This document shows, piece by piece, positions 26,860-34,443 of a DNA stretch of 64,000 bases. The stretch is from CAVRTJ01 sp964507185 (GTDB taxonomy: Bacteria > Acidobacteriota > UBA4820 > DSQY01): contig CAZDOY010000001.1 in the NCBI GenBank assembly GCA_964507185.1, positions 103,057 to 167,056 of the forward strand, written 5' to 3'. Position 1 is the stretch's first letter, and every line of letters begins with the position of its first letter. The notes under the pieces were generated by a model. The model ran no database searches. It worked only from the letters and a program-made list of their open reading frames with translations, and was not told where the DNA came from. The position numbers and the translations under genes are program-made.

Positions 26860-29049
26860 ATGGGCAGTCATCAGATGGATAGAAGAACCTTCGTTCAGGT
26901 CACCGCGGCGGGCGCCGCGGCCGCAGCGCTGGCTACCCAGGTGGGGTGTCTCAAGCACTTCGAACGGGGCAAGGCGCAAACGACAAAGCTGAAAGAAATC
27001 CCCACGACCTGTGCCATGTGCGTGAATATGTGTTCCGTCAGGGCCGTTGTCGAAGATGGTTTCATCCATAAATTGAATCCCAATCCGGAAAATCCCAAAT
27101 CGCGCGGCATGCTCTGCGCCCGGGGAAACGCCGGACTGAAGGCGGTCTACGATCCGAACCGTTTGAAGAAGCCCCTCATACGCGCCGGCGAGCGGGGAGA
27201 GGGCAAGTGGCGGGCGGCATCGTGGGACGAAGCATTTGATTATGCCGCAAAGAAGTTATCAGCCATCAAGGAGAAATACGGGCCTCAGGGGGTCCTCTGG
27301 TCCTCCACGGAAGGATTGCAGGAGAAGTTTTTTCGGAATCTCGGCCTGGCGTTCGGCTCTCCGAACATCGTTCGCCACCCCACGCTGTGCCTTGCGTCGG
27401 TGAACCTGGCCTACTCGGCCACCTTCGGCACGGCCCCGGTCTTCGACATGCTGAACGCGGACTACGTCATCATGTCGGGGGCGAACCGCTTCGAGTCCAT
27501 CATCACGCCGGACACCATGGACCTCATCGGGTCGGTCATGCTCAAGAAGGCCAAGCTGGTCTACCTGGACCCCCGTTTCACCGTCACGGCCTCGAAGGCC
27601 GATACGTGGTTCCCCATCAGGCCCGGGTCCGACATGGCCTTCATTCTGGCCATGATCAACGTCATAGTCGCCGAGGGCCGCTACGACAAGGACTTCGTCA
27701 ACACCTACACGGTCGGGTTCGACAGCCTGTCGGACCACGTAAAGAAGTACACGCCGGACTGGGCCGAAAAAGAGACGGAGATCCCGGCCCGGGAAATCGT
27801 CCGGATCGCCCGCGAATTCGCCGACGCCGCCCCCCGGGCCCTGTATTACTCCGGAAGGCGATCGTCCTGGTACAAGAACGACTTCCAGATGCGAAGGGCG
27901 CAGGCCATCCTCAACGCCATCGTCGGAAACTGGGACAAGCAGGGCGGCATGGTGCCCCACCAGAGGATCGCTCTCGGCGAGTACCTCTTCTTCCCCTGGG
28001 ACGACCCGAAGGCCGAGCGGGTGGACGAGATCAAGAAGAACTTCCCTCTCGCCGCGGAGGGCGACGGGACCTACCTGAAACTCAGGGAGAACGTGATCGC
28101 CGGCCGGCCATACCCGGTCAAGGGGTGGATGGTCTACAAGCAGGATCCGCTGAACGGGCTTCCGGATCAGGGCAAGACGCTCAAGATGCTCGAACAGATG
28201 GATTTCGTCGCGGCCATCGACATCCAGATGAGCGACACGGCCTGGTACGCCGACGTGGTCTTCCCCGAATCCACCTACCTGGAACGCCAGGACCCGGCCG
28301 AGGCGCTGGCGGGAATATGGCCCGTGGTCGTGTTCCGCCAGCCGGTCGTGAAGCCTGCCTACGACACCAAACCGAACCTGGAGATCGCACAGGGGCTCGC
28401 CAAGCGGCTCGGCCTCACCGATTACTTCGACTACACCATGGAGCAGTGGGTGGACGCGCAGGTCAAGGACCTTCCCGGCGACAACCCTCTCGAGTATTTG
28501 AAGAAACACGGGGTTATGACGTCGAAGGAGTTCCCCAAGTACGGCTCCACGTTGACGCCGGACCACCGCTTCATCACCAAGACCGGCAAGGTGGAACTCT
28601 TCTCCCAGCGGCTCCAGGACTACGGGTACGACCCGATGCCCGTGTACCAGCCCCCCGCCCAACCTCCCCGGGGGCAGTTCCGCATGATCCTCGGCAGGAA
28701 GGCCTACTACACCCACGCCAACACCTCGAACAACCCGTGGCTGCACGAGTTCGCGAAGACGAACCACGTGTGGATCAGCCCCGGACCGGCCAGGGACCTG
28801 GGGATCACCACGGGCGACATGGTGGAGGTTTCGAGCACCAGCGGGACCGTTCGGTTGTTCGCCAGGGTGACGGATGAAATCCGCCCGGACTGCATCTTCA
28901 TGCTCCACGGCTTCGGGAAGAAATCCAAGTGGCAGAAGCTCGCCTACGACAACGGCGCCTGCGATGCGCAGGTTCTCGAAACCGCTTGGGATCATGTCTC
29001 GGGCAACGCGGCCTTCCACGAGACGTTCGTCAAGGTCCGCAAGGTCTGA
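26860..29049 (+). CDS. Tat-exported molybdopterin oxidoreductase, catalytic subunit (PsrA/PhsA-like)
   Basis: A 729-residue member of the complex iron-sulfur molybdoenzymes. A twin-arginine signal (DRRTFVQ near residue 7, then an Ala-rich core) sends it folded to the periplasm. A [4Fe-4S] site uses Cys51, Cys54, Cys58 and Cys86. The probable Mo/W ligand is Cys177 in 'RHPTLCLASVN', as in polysulfide and thiosulfate reductases. The C-terminal domain ('NNPWLHEF', 'GDMVEVSSTSGTVRLFARV') completes the bisPGD fold. The following genes encode a four-cluster ferredoxin, NrfD anchor and TorD-type chaperone, a complete quinone-linked module. Polysulfide, thiosulfate or tetrathionate are plausible substrates; sequence alone does not decide. 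Confidence 0.9.
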   Translation: MGSHQMDRRTFVQVTAAGAAAAALATQVGCLKHFERGKAQTTKLKEIPTTCAMCVNMCSVRAVVEDGFIHKLNPNPENPKSRGMLCARGNAGLKAVYDPNRLKKPLIRAGERGEGKWRAASWDEAFDYAAKKLSAIKEKYGPQGVLWSSTEGLQEKFFRNLGLAFGSPNIVRHPTLCLASVNLAYSATFGTAPVFDMLNADYVIMSGANRFESIITPDTMDLIGSVMLKKAKLVYLDPRFTVTASKADTWFPIRPGSDMAFILAMINVIVAEGRYDKDFVNTYTVGFDSLSDHVKKYTPDWAEKETEIPAREIVRIAREFADAAPRALYYSGRRSSWYKNDFQMRRAQAILNAIVGNWDKQGGMVPHQRIALGEYLFFPWDDPKAERVDEIKKNFPLAAEGDGTYLKLRENVIAGRPYPVKGWMVYKQDPLNGLPDQGKTLKMLEQMDFVAAIDIQMSDTAWYADVVFPESTYLERQDPAEALAGIWPVVVFRQPVVKPAYDTKPNLEIAQGLAKRLGLTDYFDYTMEQWVDAQVKDLPGDNPLEYLKKHGVMTSKEFPKYGSTLTPDHRFITKTGKVELFSQRLQDYGYDPMPVYQPPAQPPRGQFRMILGRKAYYTHANTSNNPWLHEFAKTNHVWISPGPARDLGITTGDMVEVSSTSGTVRLFARVTDEIRPDCIFMLHGFGKKSKWQKLAYDNGACDAQVLETAWDHVSGNAAFHETFVKVRKV

Positions 29050-29059
29050 GGGGGCAACG

Positions 29060-29617
29060 ATGGCTGAGAGCAGGAAGAAAAAGAGATACGCCCTGGTCCT
29101 CGATTCGAAGAAGTGCATGAACTGCAAGGCCTGCGTCGTGGCGTGCAAGGCCGAGAACGGAGTGCCGATCGGGGATTTCCGCAACTGGATCGACGAAACG
29201 AAGCGGGGAACCTGGCCGAGGATGATGGCCACCTTCGATCCCGGCCAGTGCATGCACTGTGAAAATCCCTCCTGCGTTCGCGTCTGCCCTACCGGCGCGT
29301 CCTGGCAGAGGAAGGATGGGATCGTGCTGGTGAACTACTCGGACTGCATCGGGTGCCGCTACTGCATGATCGCCTGCCCGTACAACGCCAGGTATTTCCG
29401 GGAGGACCTGGGCGTGGTGGACAAGTGCACCTTCTGCGTGCAGAGGGTGGACCGCGGCGAGCTTCCGGCGTGCGTGGAGACGTGTCCCTCCAGGGTGCGC
29501 GTCTTCGGAGATCTGGATGATCCCGACGGCGAACTCCAGCAGATGCTGAACACCCGCCGTTACCTGGTCAAGAAACAGCAGACGGGCAACGGCCCACAGC
29601 TGTATTACCTGCTGTAG
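29060..29617 (+). CDS. Four-cluster [4Fe-4S] ferredoxin subunit (PsrB/NrfC-like)
   Basis: A 185-residue electron-transfer subunit. Four cysteine groups can be read directly: CMNCKACVVAC, CMHCENPSCVRVC, CIGCRYCMIAC and CTFC...CVETC, enough for four cubane clusters. It has no signal peptide and would be exported together with the catalytic subunit. It passes electrons between the molybdoenzyme and the NrfD membrane subunit. The ATG at 29060 has GAGGGGG ahead of it and lies 10 bases after the molybdoenzyme stop; the next gene starts 10 bases downstream. Confidence 0.95.
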   Translation: MAESRKKKRYALVLDSKKCMNCKACVVACKAENGVPIGDFRNWIDETKRGTWPRMMATFDPGQCMHCENPSCVRVCPTGASWQRKDGIVLVNYSDCIGCRYCMIACPYNARYFREDLGVVDKCTFCVQRVDRGELPACVETCPSRVRVFGDLDDPDGELQQMLNTRRYLVKKQQTGNGPQLYYLL

Positions 29618-29627
29618 GGGGAGAGCC

Positions 29628-30587
29628 ATGAAAACGATCGAATGGGGATTCCTCATCGTCAACTATCTTTTCCTGGGCGGGCTGTCCGCCGGCGTGTTCT
29701 TCGTATCGGGCCTCGCCACCTACCTCCAGGACAAAGGCGATCCGGCTTACCCGCGAATCGCCAGGTACGGAGCCATGATCGCCCCATGGCCGGTGGCCTT
29801 CGGCTCCTTCCTGTTGATCTTCGACCTGGGTAACTGGTACCGCTTCTACAAGCTGTTCGTACACTTTCGCTGGGAAAGTCCCATGTCCATAGGGTCCTGG
29901 CTGCTTCTGATCTTCAACACGATCGCGTTCGTCTACTTTTACGCCTGGTTCCCGGAAGACGTTCGCCACCGGCTCTTCGGCACGTTGCCCAGGCGGCTTG
30001 CGTTCCTGAAGCGCTTCGACGTGGACCTGACCGCGTGGCGCCGGCCCCTCGCCATGCTCGGCTTTCCCTTCAGCATCGGCGTGGGTATCTACACCGGGGT
30101 GCTTCTCGGCGCCGTTCAGGCAAGGCCGTTCTGGAACACCAATCTCGTCGCCCAGATGTTTCTCTTTTCGGCCCTTTCCACCGGCTGTGCCATCCTCATC
30201 CTGGCCCTCTCGTTCAACAGGAAGAGCCTCGACTTCAAGCAGCTCCGTTTCCTCTATACGCTGGACATCTGCTTCATCCTGCTCGAGTTCTTCATCGTGC
30301 TGCCCTACCTGATTCACGGCGAACTGTCCGTGCTGGCCGTCCAGGAGGCGCTGGAGCTCATACTCGGCGGTCCCTACACTTTCCTCTTCTGGGTGGTGTT
30401 CCTCGGCCTTGGGCTCCTCCTCCCCCTCGTCATAGAGCTGTGGGAGATGAAGCCCGCGATCTTCGCGAAGGCGAAGATCCACCACAACAAACCTCTCTCT
30501 GCGACGGCGGCGATGCTCATACTCATGGGCGGATATTTTCTGCGCTATATCTTCGTCTACGCTGGCCAGATAAGCGCGTTCAAGTAG
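29628..30587 (+). CDS. NrfD/PsrC-type quinone-interacting membrane subunit
   Basis: A hydrophobic protein of 319 residues with about eight transmembrane helices, for example 'FLIVNYLFLGGLSAGVFFVS', 'MIAPWPVAFGSFLLIFDLGN' and 'TAAMLILMGGYFLRYIFVYA'. The N-terminal 'YLFLGGLSAGVFF' and the 'PFSIGVGIYTGVLLGAVQARPFWN' region (split over helices) are typical of NrfD/PsrC. It anchors the complex and exchanges electrons with menaquinol on the periplasmic side. GGGGGAG precedes the ATG by a few bases. Together with the two genes upstream it forms the standard A-B-C set. Confidence 0.95.
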   Translation: MKTIEWGFLIVNYLFLGGLSAGVFFVSGLATYLQDKGDPAYPRIARYGAMIAPWPVAFGSFLLIFDLGNWYRFYKLFVHFRWESPMSIGSWLLLIFNTIAFVYFYAWFPEDVRHRLFGTLPRRLAFLKRFDVDLTAWRRPLAMLGFPFSIGVGIYTGVLLGAVQARPFWNTNLVAQMFLFSALSTGCAILILALSFNRKSLDFKQLRFLYTLDICFILLEFFIVLPYLIHGELSVLAVQEALELILGGPYTFLFWVVFLGLGLLLPLVIELWEMKPAIFAKAKIHHNKPLSATAAMLILMGGYFLRYIFVYAGQISAFK

Positions 30588-30608
30588 GACGGGAAAGGAA
30601 GGCGTCCC

Positions 30609-31247
30609 ATGTCCATCACCGAATTTGCGGAGCTTTTCGAAATACTGTCCGAGGTCTTTCTCGACCCTGAAGCGGACGTCAAACTCCGTTTGTCCGCCCT
30701 TGCCGGCGGGTTGTCGGACGACGGCGGGGTACTGGAGAGGCTCCGGTCGCCCATCCAGGAAATCGTGCGCCTCGGCGACGACAAGCGCCGGTTGGCCGTG
30801 GAGTACGTGCGCCTCTTCATGCACGGCACGACGAACCGGACCGTGCACCCTTACGAGTCCGTACAATCCCGCGGCCGGCTGATGGACCACGAGTGCCTCC
30901 AGGACCTCCGGAATCTCTTCGACAGGGCGGATGTACGCCCTCGCGAAGACGTGGCCATGCCTCCCGACCACCTGGGTCTCGAGCTCGAGTTCTTGGCCTT
31001 TGTCCTGGGGAACCTCGCGAGCGCGCCCGCGGGGTCCGTGAGCTTCGAGCACTGGCGGTCGATCGCGGCAGACACCGTCGACAGCCACCTTCTGCCCTTC
31101 GGGCGCAAGATCGCCGCGCACCTGGATGAAGCGGACCCCGATCCCTACTACAGGCTCTCGTCTCAGATCCTTGTGGCAGGGCTCGAACAGCTTGAGTGCC
31201 GGTTGGCGGGGGACGCACTCGAAGTGTCTTCCGGAAAGACGCGCTGA
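30609..31247 (+). CDS. TorD/DmsD-type molybdoenzyme assembly chaperone
   Basis: A 212-residue, all-helical cytoplasmic protein of the TorD/NarJ superfamily. The signature region is 'RLAVEYVRLFMHGTTNRTVHPYESV', which matches the family pattern YxRLF...PxESV. Later helices contain 'PPDHLGLELEFLAFVLGNLA', the second conserved block. Such chaperones bind the Tat signal of their partner and guide cofactor insertion before export. Here the partner is evidently the molybdoenzyme encoded three genes upstream. The start follows the NrfD stop by 21 bases, and a hairpin terminator lies just downstream, closing the operon. Confidence 0.88.
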   Translation: MSITEFAELFEILSEVFLDPEADVKLRLSALAGGLSDDGGVLERLRSPIQEIVRLGDDKRRLAVEYVRLFMHGTTNRTVHPYESVQSRGRLMDHECLQDLRNLFDRADVRPREDVAMPPDHLGLELEFLAFVLGNLASAPAGSVSFEHWRSIAADTVDSHLLPFGRKIAAHLDEADPDPYYRLSSQILVAGLEQLECRLAGDALEVSSGKTR

Positions 31248-31281
31248 GCGGCCGGGCACGATTGTCATAGGCTTCTCCTTG

Positions 31282-31310
31282 CCGTGGCCCCTCCGGGGTC
31301 ACGGCTTTCC
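31282..31310 (+). terminator. Probable terminator of the respiratory operon
   Basis: A 10-bp stem, CCGTGGCCCC (31282-31291) with GGGGTCACGG (31295-31304), has one G-U pair and a 3-base loop. It is followed by CTTTCC, a weak T-rich tail. It lies 35 bases after the TorD-type gene. Confidence 0.55.
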
Positions 31311-31487
31311 CCATTTTCGCGGACATCCTGGGGCGACGGCGTGATCCGGTGCAGGGTGATCAAGTTGTGAGGCGGCCTTCGGGGATGGCGACACACGATC
31401 GTTGACGGTCGTCCGGGCGCCGGCAGCGCCCCTTCTGCGTCGTACTCCGGAGCGCCGGGATGGTACAATATGCGGGCGGAGGCGTGG
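31311..31487 (+). other. Spacer ahead of the rhomboid gene
   Basis: No gene is visible. A piece of intergenic repeat B (GTGATCCGGTG, 31341-31351) occurs here. TACAAT at 31464-31469 is a possible -10 box for the rhomboid gene, but without a well-spaced -35. Confidence 0.35.
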
Positions 31488-32129
31488 ATGCAGAGGCAAA
31501 TTCGATTCGGTGGGACGTGGACGAAGACGGTCGGCTGGCTCATCGGGGTCAATGTCGGCATCTTCCTTCTCCAGAACTTCTTCCCTCCGCTCACCGTGCA
31601 ACTGGGGCTGGTGCCCGGTCACGTCTTCCCCTTCAGGATCTACACCCTCATCACTTATGCCTTTCTGCACGGCGGCATCGGCCACATTTTCTGGAACATG
31701 CTGACGCTCTACTTTTTCGGGGGGGACCTCGATCTCTTCCTGGGGCGCAGGCGCTTTCTGACGCTCTACTTCGGATCGGCGCTGACGGGCGGGCTGACCG
31801 CGGCCCTTCTGCTCAAGGGGCCCCTGGTGGTCATCGGCGCGAGCGGTGCCATCTACGGCGTGCTCGTCGCCTACGCCCTCTACTTCCCAAACACCGAGGT
31901 TCTTCTCTGGTTTGTGCTACCGATCAAGATCTGGGTCCTGGCGGTGATCTGGATCGGGATTACCCTGTTCTTCTCCGTCTTCAATTCCTCGGGCGGGGGT
32001 ATCGCGCACCTCGCCCACCTTGGCGGCATCGTTTTCGCCTTCCTGTATGTCGGACGGTTCTGGCGGCCGGGACCTTTTATCAAGGAAATGAAGTACAGGT
32101 GGCGCAGGCGCCGCTTCAAGACGTTCTGA
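31488..32129 (+). CDS. Rhomboid-family intramembrane serine protease
   Basis: A protein of about 213 residues with six predicted transmembrane helices. The catalytic serine sits in 'IGASGAIYGVLVAY' (GxSG motif) and the histidine in 'GIAHLAHLGGIVFAFLY'. The 'HGGIGHIFWNMLTLYFFG' segment with the HxxxN-type residues of helix 2 is also present, so the protease should be active. Substrates are unknown. I prefer the ATG at 31488, which has GGAGG 5 bases upstream; an ATG at 31470 would add six residues but directly abuts a TACAAT box. The stop overlaps the start of the NFACT gene (TGATG). Confidence 0.93.
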   Translation: MQRQIRFGGTWTKTVGWLIGVNVGIFLLQNFFPPLTVQLGLVPGHVFPFRIYTLITYAFLHGGIGHIFWNMLTLYFFGGDLDLFLGRRRFLTLYFGSALTGGLTAALLLKGPLVVIGASGAIYGVLVAYALYFPNTEVLLWFVLPIKIWVLAVIWIGITLFFSVFNSSGGGIAHLAHLGGIVFAFLYVGRFWRPGPFIKEMKYRWRRRRFKTF

Positions 32130-33484
32130 TGGATGCGGAGAGCCTGCGACCGATATCGGCGGTGCTCGACGGCCTTCTCAGGGGGCGGGCCGTGCGGAGG
32201 ATCAGGCGACCCGATTCCTGGAGTCTCGGACTCGATCTGGCCTCCGGCGGAGTCCTCGGCTTCTGCTGGGACCCGGCGCGGCCCGCCGCCGGGATATGCC
32301 TGTGGCAATGGCCCAGGGGGGCGCCGGAGGATGCCCTGGCTCATCACTTGAAAGGGGCTCGCATCCTCGGTGTCACGGCGGTGGAGAACGAACCGATTCT
32401 CAGGCTGGAGGTCTCGGGCGGACCGGCCGGGAGCTTCGTGTGGGAGCCCCTCGGCCGGTCGTCCAATGCCTTTCTGCTCGGGGAATCGGACAGGATACTG
32501 TGGTCGGGACGAACCCTGAAGGGCGGTTTCCGCACGGGAGAACCGGGGACAACGTGGACCCCGCCTCCGCCAAAACAGCCCGGTGGGGTCAAGCGCAGCG
32601 GGATTGAAGACGCGAGCGCCTATATCGAGCACGATGGGCCGGAGGCCCTCCTCGATGGTCTCCTGGAGAGGGGCCGCCGGGCGGCGCTTTCATCGCTCGG
32701 CAGGCGGGAGAAGGCCGTGAAGAGGAAACACCTGGCGGTGCTCGCCGACCGCGTCCAGGGCGAGGGATGGATCGATGCGGAAGCGACGGCCAACGCCCTG
32801 CTCGCTTCCGGGGACCTTCACCGACGAGGTGAGACGTTGCGGCGCGTGGTCGATTACGCGGCCGATCCCCCGGGCACGGTGGACGTGCCGCTCGATCCCG
32901 CGAAAACGGTTCTGGAAAACGTCGACGGCCTGTTCAGGAAGGTTCGGAAGGGTAGGGCACGAATGGAAGCCACCCGGCTGATCCTCGAGGAGATCTCGTC
33001 GGAGCTCCGGACACTCGAGGCGAAACGAGCGTATTTCGAGGCGTGCGAAGACCTGTCCGTCCTGTTTCCTGAGGGGCGGAGGGTGCGGTCCGATCCGGCT
33101 CCCCAGGCGCGTCGGGCCCTTCCCCAGGGCGTGGCTGGCGTCCCTCTCCCCCTGGGGTTCGCCGGCTACGCGGGGAAGAGCGCGGTGGGTAACGACACCG
33201 TGAGCTTCAAGATCGGAAAGGGGTCCGATTTCTGGTTCCACGCGGAGGATTACCCCGGGTGCCACGTGGTGGTGAGGAATCCCCGGCGAATGGATACGCT
33301 GCCGCCGGTCGTGGAGCAGGCGGCGGCCCTCTATGCGGCAAGGCACAGCGGGGCGCCGGGCGGGAACCGCCTGGCGGTCACCGTGAGCCGGTGCAAAAAT
33401 CTCAGGCGCGTCGCAGGCTCCCCGGGACGGGTCATGATATCGTCGCATCGCACTGTGTTCGTTGACCTGCCTCGGTCCGAGTGA
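32129..33484 (+). CDS. NFACT-family protein (RqcH/FbpA-like, short form)
   Basis: A 451-residue protein, shorter than RqcH/FbpA (about 560-570). The N-terminal half is a divergent NFACT-N/HhH region ('WEPLGRSSNAFLLGESDRILW' matches the family's 'LMGRHSN' block). A helical coiled-coil follows (about 240-320). The C-terminal NFACT-R domain is well preserved: 'VSFKIGKGSDFWFHAEDYPG', 'EQAAALYAA' and a basic 'VSRCKNLRR'. RqcH recruits alanyl-tRNA to stalled 50S subunits using an Asp-Arg pair; here that position reads Glu88-Pro89, so tailing activity is doubtful. It starts inside the rhomboid stop codon. Confidence 0.82.
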   Translation: MDAESLRPISAVLDGLLRGRAVRRIRRPDSWSLGLDLASGGVLGFCWDPARPAAGICLWQWPRGAPEDALAHHLKGARILGVTAVENEPILRLEVSGGPAGSFVWEPLGRSSNAFLLGESDRILWSGRTLKGGFRTGEPGTTWTPPPPKQPGGVKRSGIEDASAYIEHDGPEALLDGLLERGRRAALSSLGRREKAVKRKHLAVLADRVQGEGWIDAEATANALLASGDLHRRGETLRRVVDYAADPPGTVDVPLDPAKTVLENVDGLFRKVRKGRARMEATRLILEEISSELRTLEAKRAYFEACEDLSVLFPEGRRVRSDPAPQARRALPQGVAGVPLPLGFAGYAGKSAVGNDTVSFKIGKGSDFWFHAEDYPGCHVVVRNPRRMDTLPPVVEQAAALYAARHSGAPGGNRLAVTVSRCKNLRRVAGSPGRVMISSHRTVFVDLPRSE

Positions 33485-33490
33485 TATCGT
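33462..33490 (+). promoter_or_regulatory. Candidate promoter of the chemosensory operon
   Basis: TTGACC (33462-33467) and TATCGT (33485-33490) are separated by 17 bases. The site overlaps the 3' end of the NFACT gene and would give a short leader before the ATG at 33520. Confidence 0.45.
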
Positions 33491-33519
33491 ATAAAGCCAT
33501 AAACCGCTGGGAGGTGGCG

Positions 33520-34443
33520 ATGGAAAAACGCTGGACTTTGGTGATCTTGGCCCTGGTGGTTTTTGTGTTGACATCCGTAGGGGCTTCGGCCGCGGGGGTC
33601 TTTATCGTATCCCGCGCCGGCGTGGCGCCGTACAACGACGCCATGGCCGGATTCATGCAGGTCGCGTACGCCAGTCAGCTTCCAGGGTTCGACCCGAAGA
33701 GCATCCAGCTTCAGGGCACATCCGCCGACGACGCGGCGCTCGCGGCCCTGAAAACAAAGATGCCGACGTTGATCTTCACGGTCGGATCCTACGCCACCAA
33801 GAAAGTTCGAGCGGCCATTCCGGATGTCTGGATCGTCTATGCCATGGTCTACTACCCGGATCTGGAAGGCTTCACGGCGGACCCGAAGATGGTAGGGATC
33901 GGGTCGCTCGGGTCCCCCAAGGATCTCGAGGGGATGGTCAAGGCTTTCAAACGCCGGGCCAAAAGACTGTACATTCTGCATTCTCCGGCCATTCAGAGTT
34001 CTATTCCCGGCCTCATTGCGCGGCTCGACCAGGCCGGTTTCGACGCACAAGACAAGCCGGTCCCAGACGCGCCGAGCCTACAGGGCGTGTTCGCCTCGAT
34101 CAAGGATGATGCGCAGGTGGTCCTTCTCCTGCCAGATTCCCTGACGAGCAATCAGGACGCCCTTCGGTATATCATTTCCCAGTGCGTGGATAACAAGATC
34201 ATTCCCGTGGCCCTGTCCGACTCGTTGGTTGCGAACGGGGCTCTCTGCGCCGCCTTTTATCCGGGCGACGCCGTGGGGAACGAAGCCGCAAAGGTCGCCC
34301 AGACCATCCTGAACACGGGCAAAGCTCCCGCCGACAAGGTGGTCGACCCACCCAGCGTTTCGACGTCGGTCAACAAGAAGACCGCACAGGCGCTGAGACT
34401 CAAGCTGCCGTCCAAGATCAACTTCGGGGTCACGTATGAATAG
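33520..34443 (+). CDS. ABC-type substrate-binding protein (ABC_sub_bind family)
   Basis: A 307-residue periplasmic binding protein. After a signal peptide (WTLVILALVVFVLTSVGASA) come two Rossmann-like lobes, with 'PTLIFTVGSYATKKVRAAIP', 'KRLYILHSPAIQSSIPGLIARL' and 'VVLLLPDSLTSNQDALRYII'. These match the PF04392 (YitG/TrpX-like) family. Members often sit with permeases for amino acids or similar small molecules, but none is present here. Instead the 3' end overlaps an MCP gene by 8 bases, so it probably presents ligand to that receptor. The ATG at 33520 has GGGAGGTG at ideal spacing; an ATG 39 bases upstream is ignored because the signal peptide would then be buried. Confidence 0.88.
   Translation: MEKRWTLVILALVVFVLTSVGASAAGVFIVSRAGVAPYNDAMAGFMQVAYASQLPGFDPKSIQLQGTSADDAALAALKTKMPTLIFTVGSYATKKVRAAIPDVWIVYAMVYYPDLEGFTADPKMVGIGSLGSPKDLEGMVKAFKRRAKRLYILHSPAIQSSIPGLIARLDQAGFDAQDKPVPDAPSLQGVFASIKDDAQVVLLLPDSLTSNQDALRYIISQCVDNKIIPVALSDSLVANGALCAAFYPGDAVGNEAAKVAQTILNTGKAPADKVVDPPSVSTSVNKKTAQALRLKLPSKINFGVTYE

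Noticed and set aside
25161..26861. A 566-codon open frame antisense to the DUF3373-type gene.
   Set aside because: It mirrors the codon periodicity of the sense gene, has no recognisable domain and repeats Val/Gly/Glu-rich composition seen in all antisense frames here.
31260..31487. A small gene in the spacer before the rhomboid gene.
   Set aside because: Open frames exist but have no ribosome site, no codon bias like the neighbours and overlap the hairpin and repeat B.
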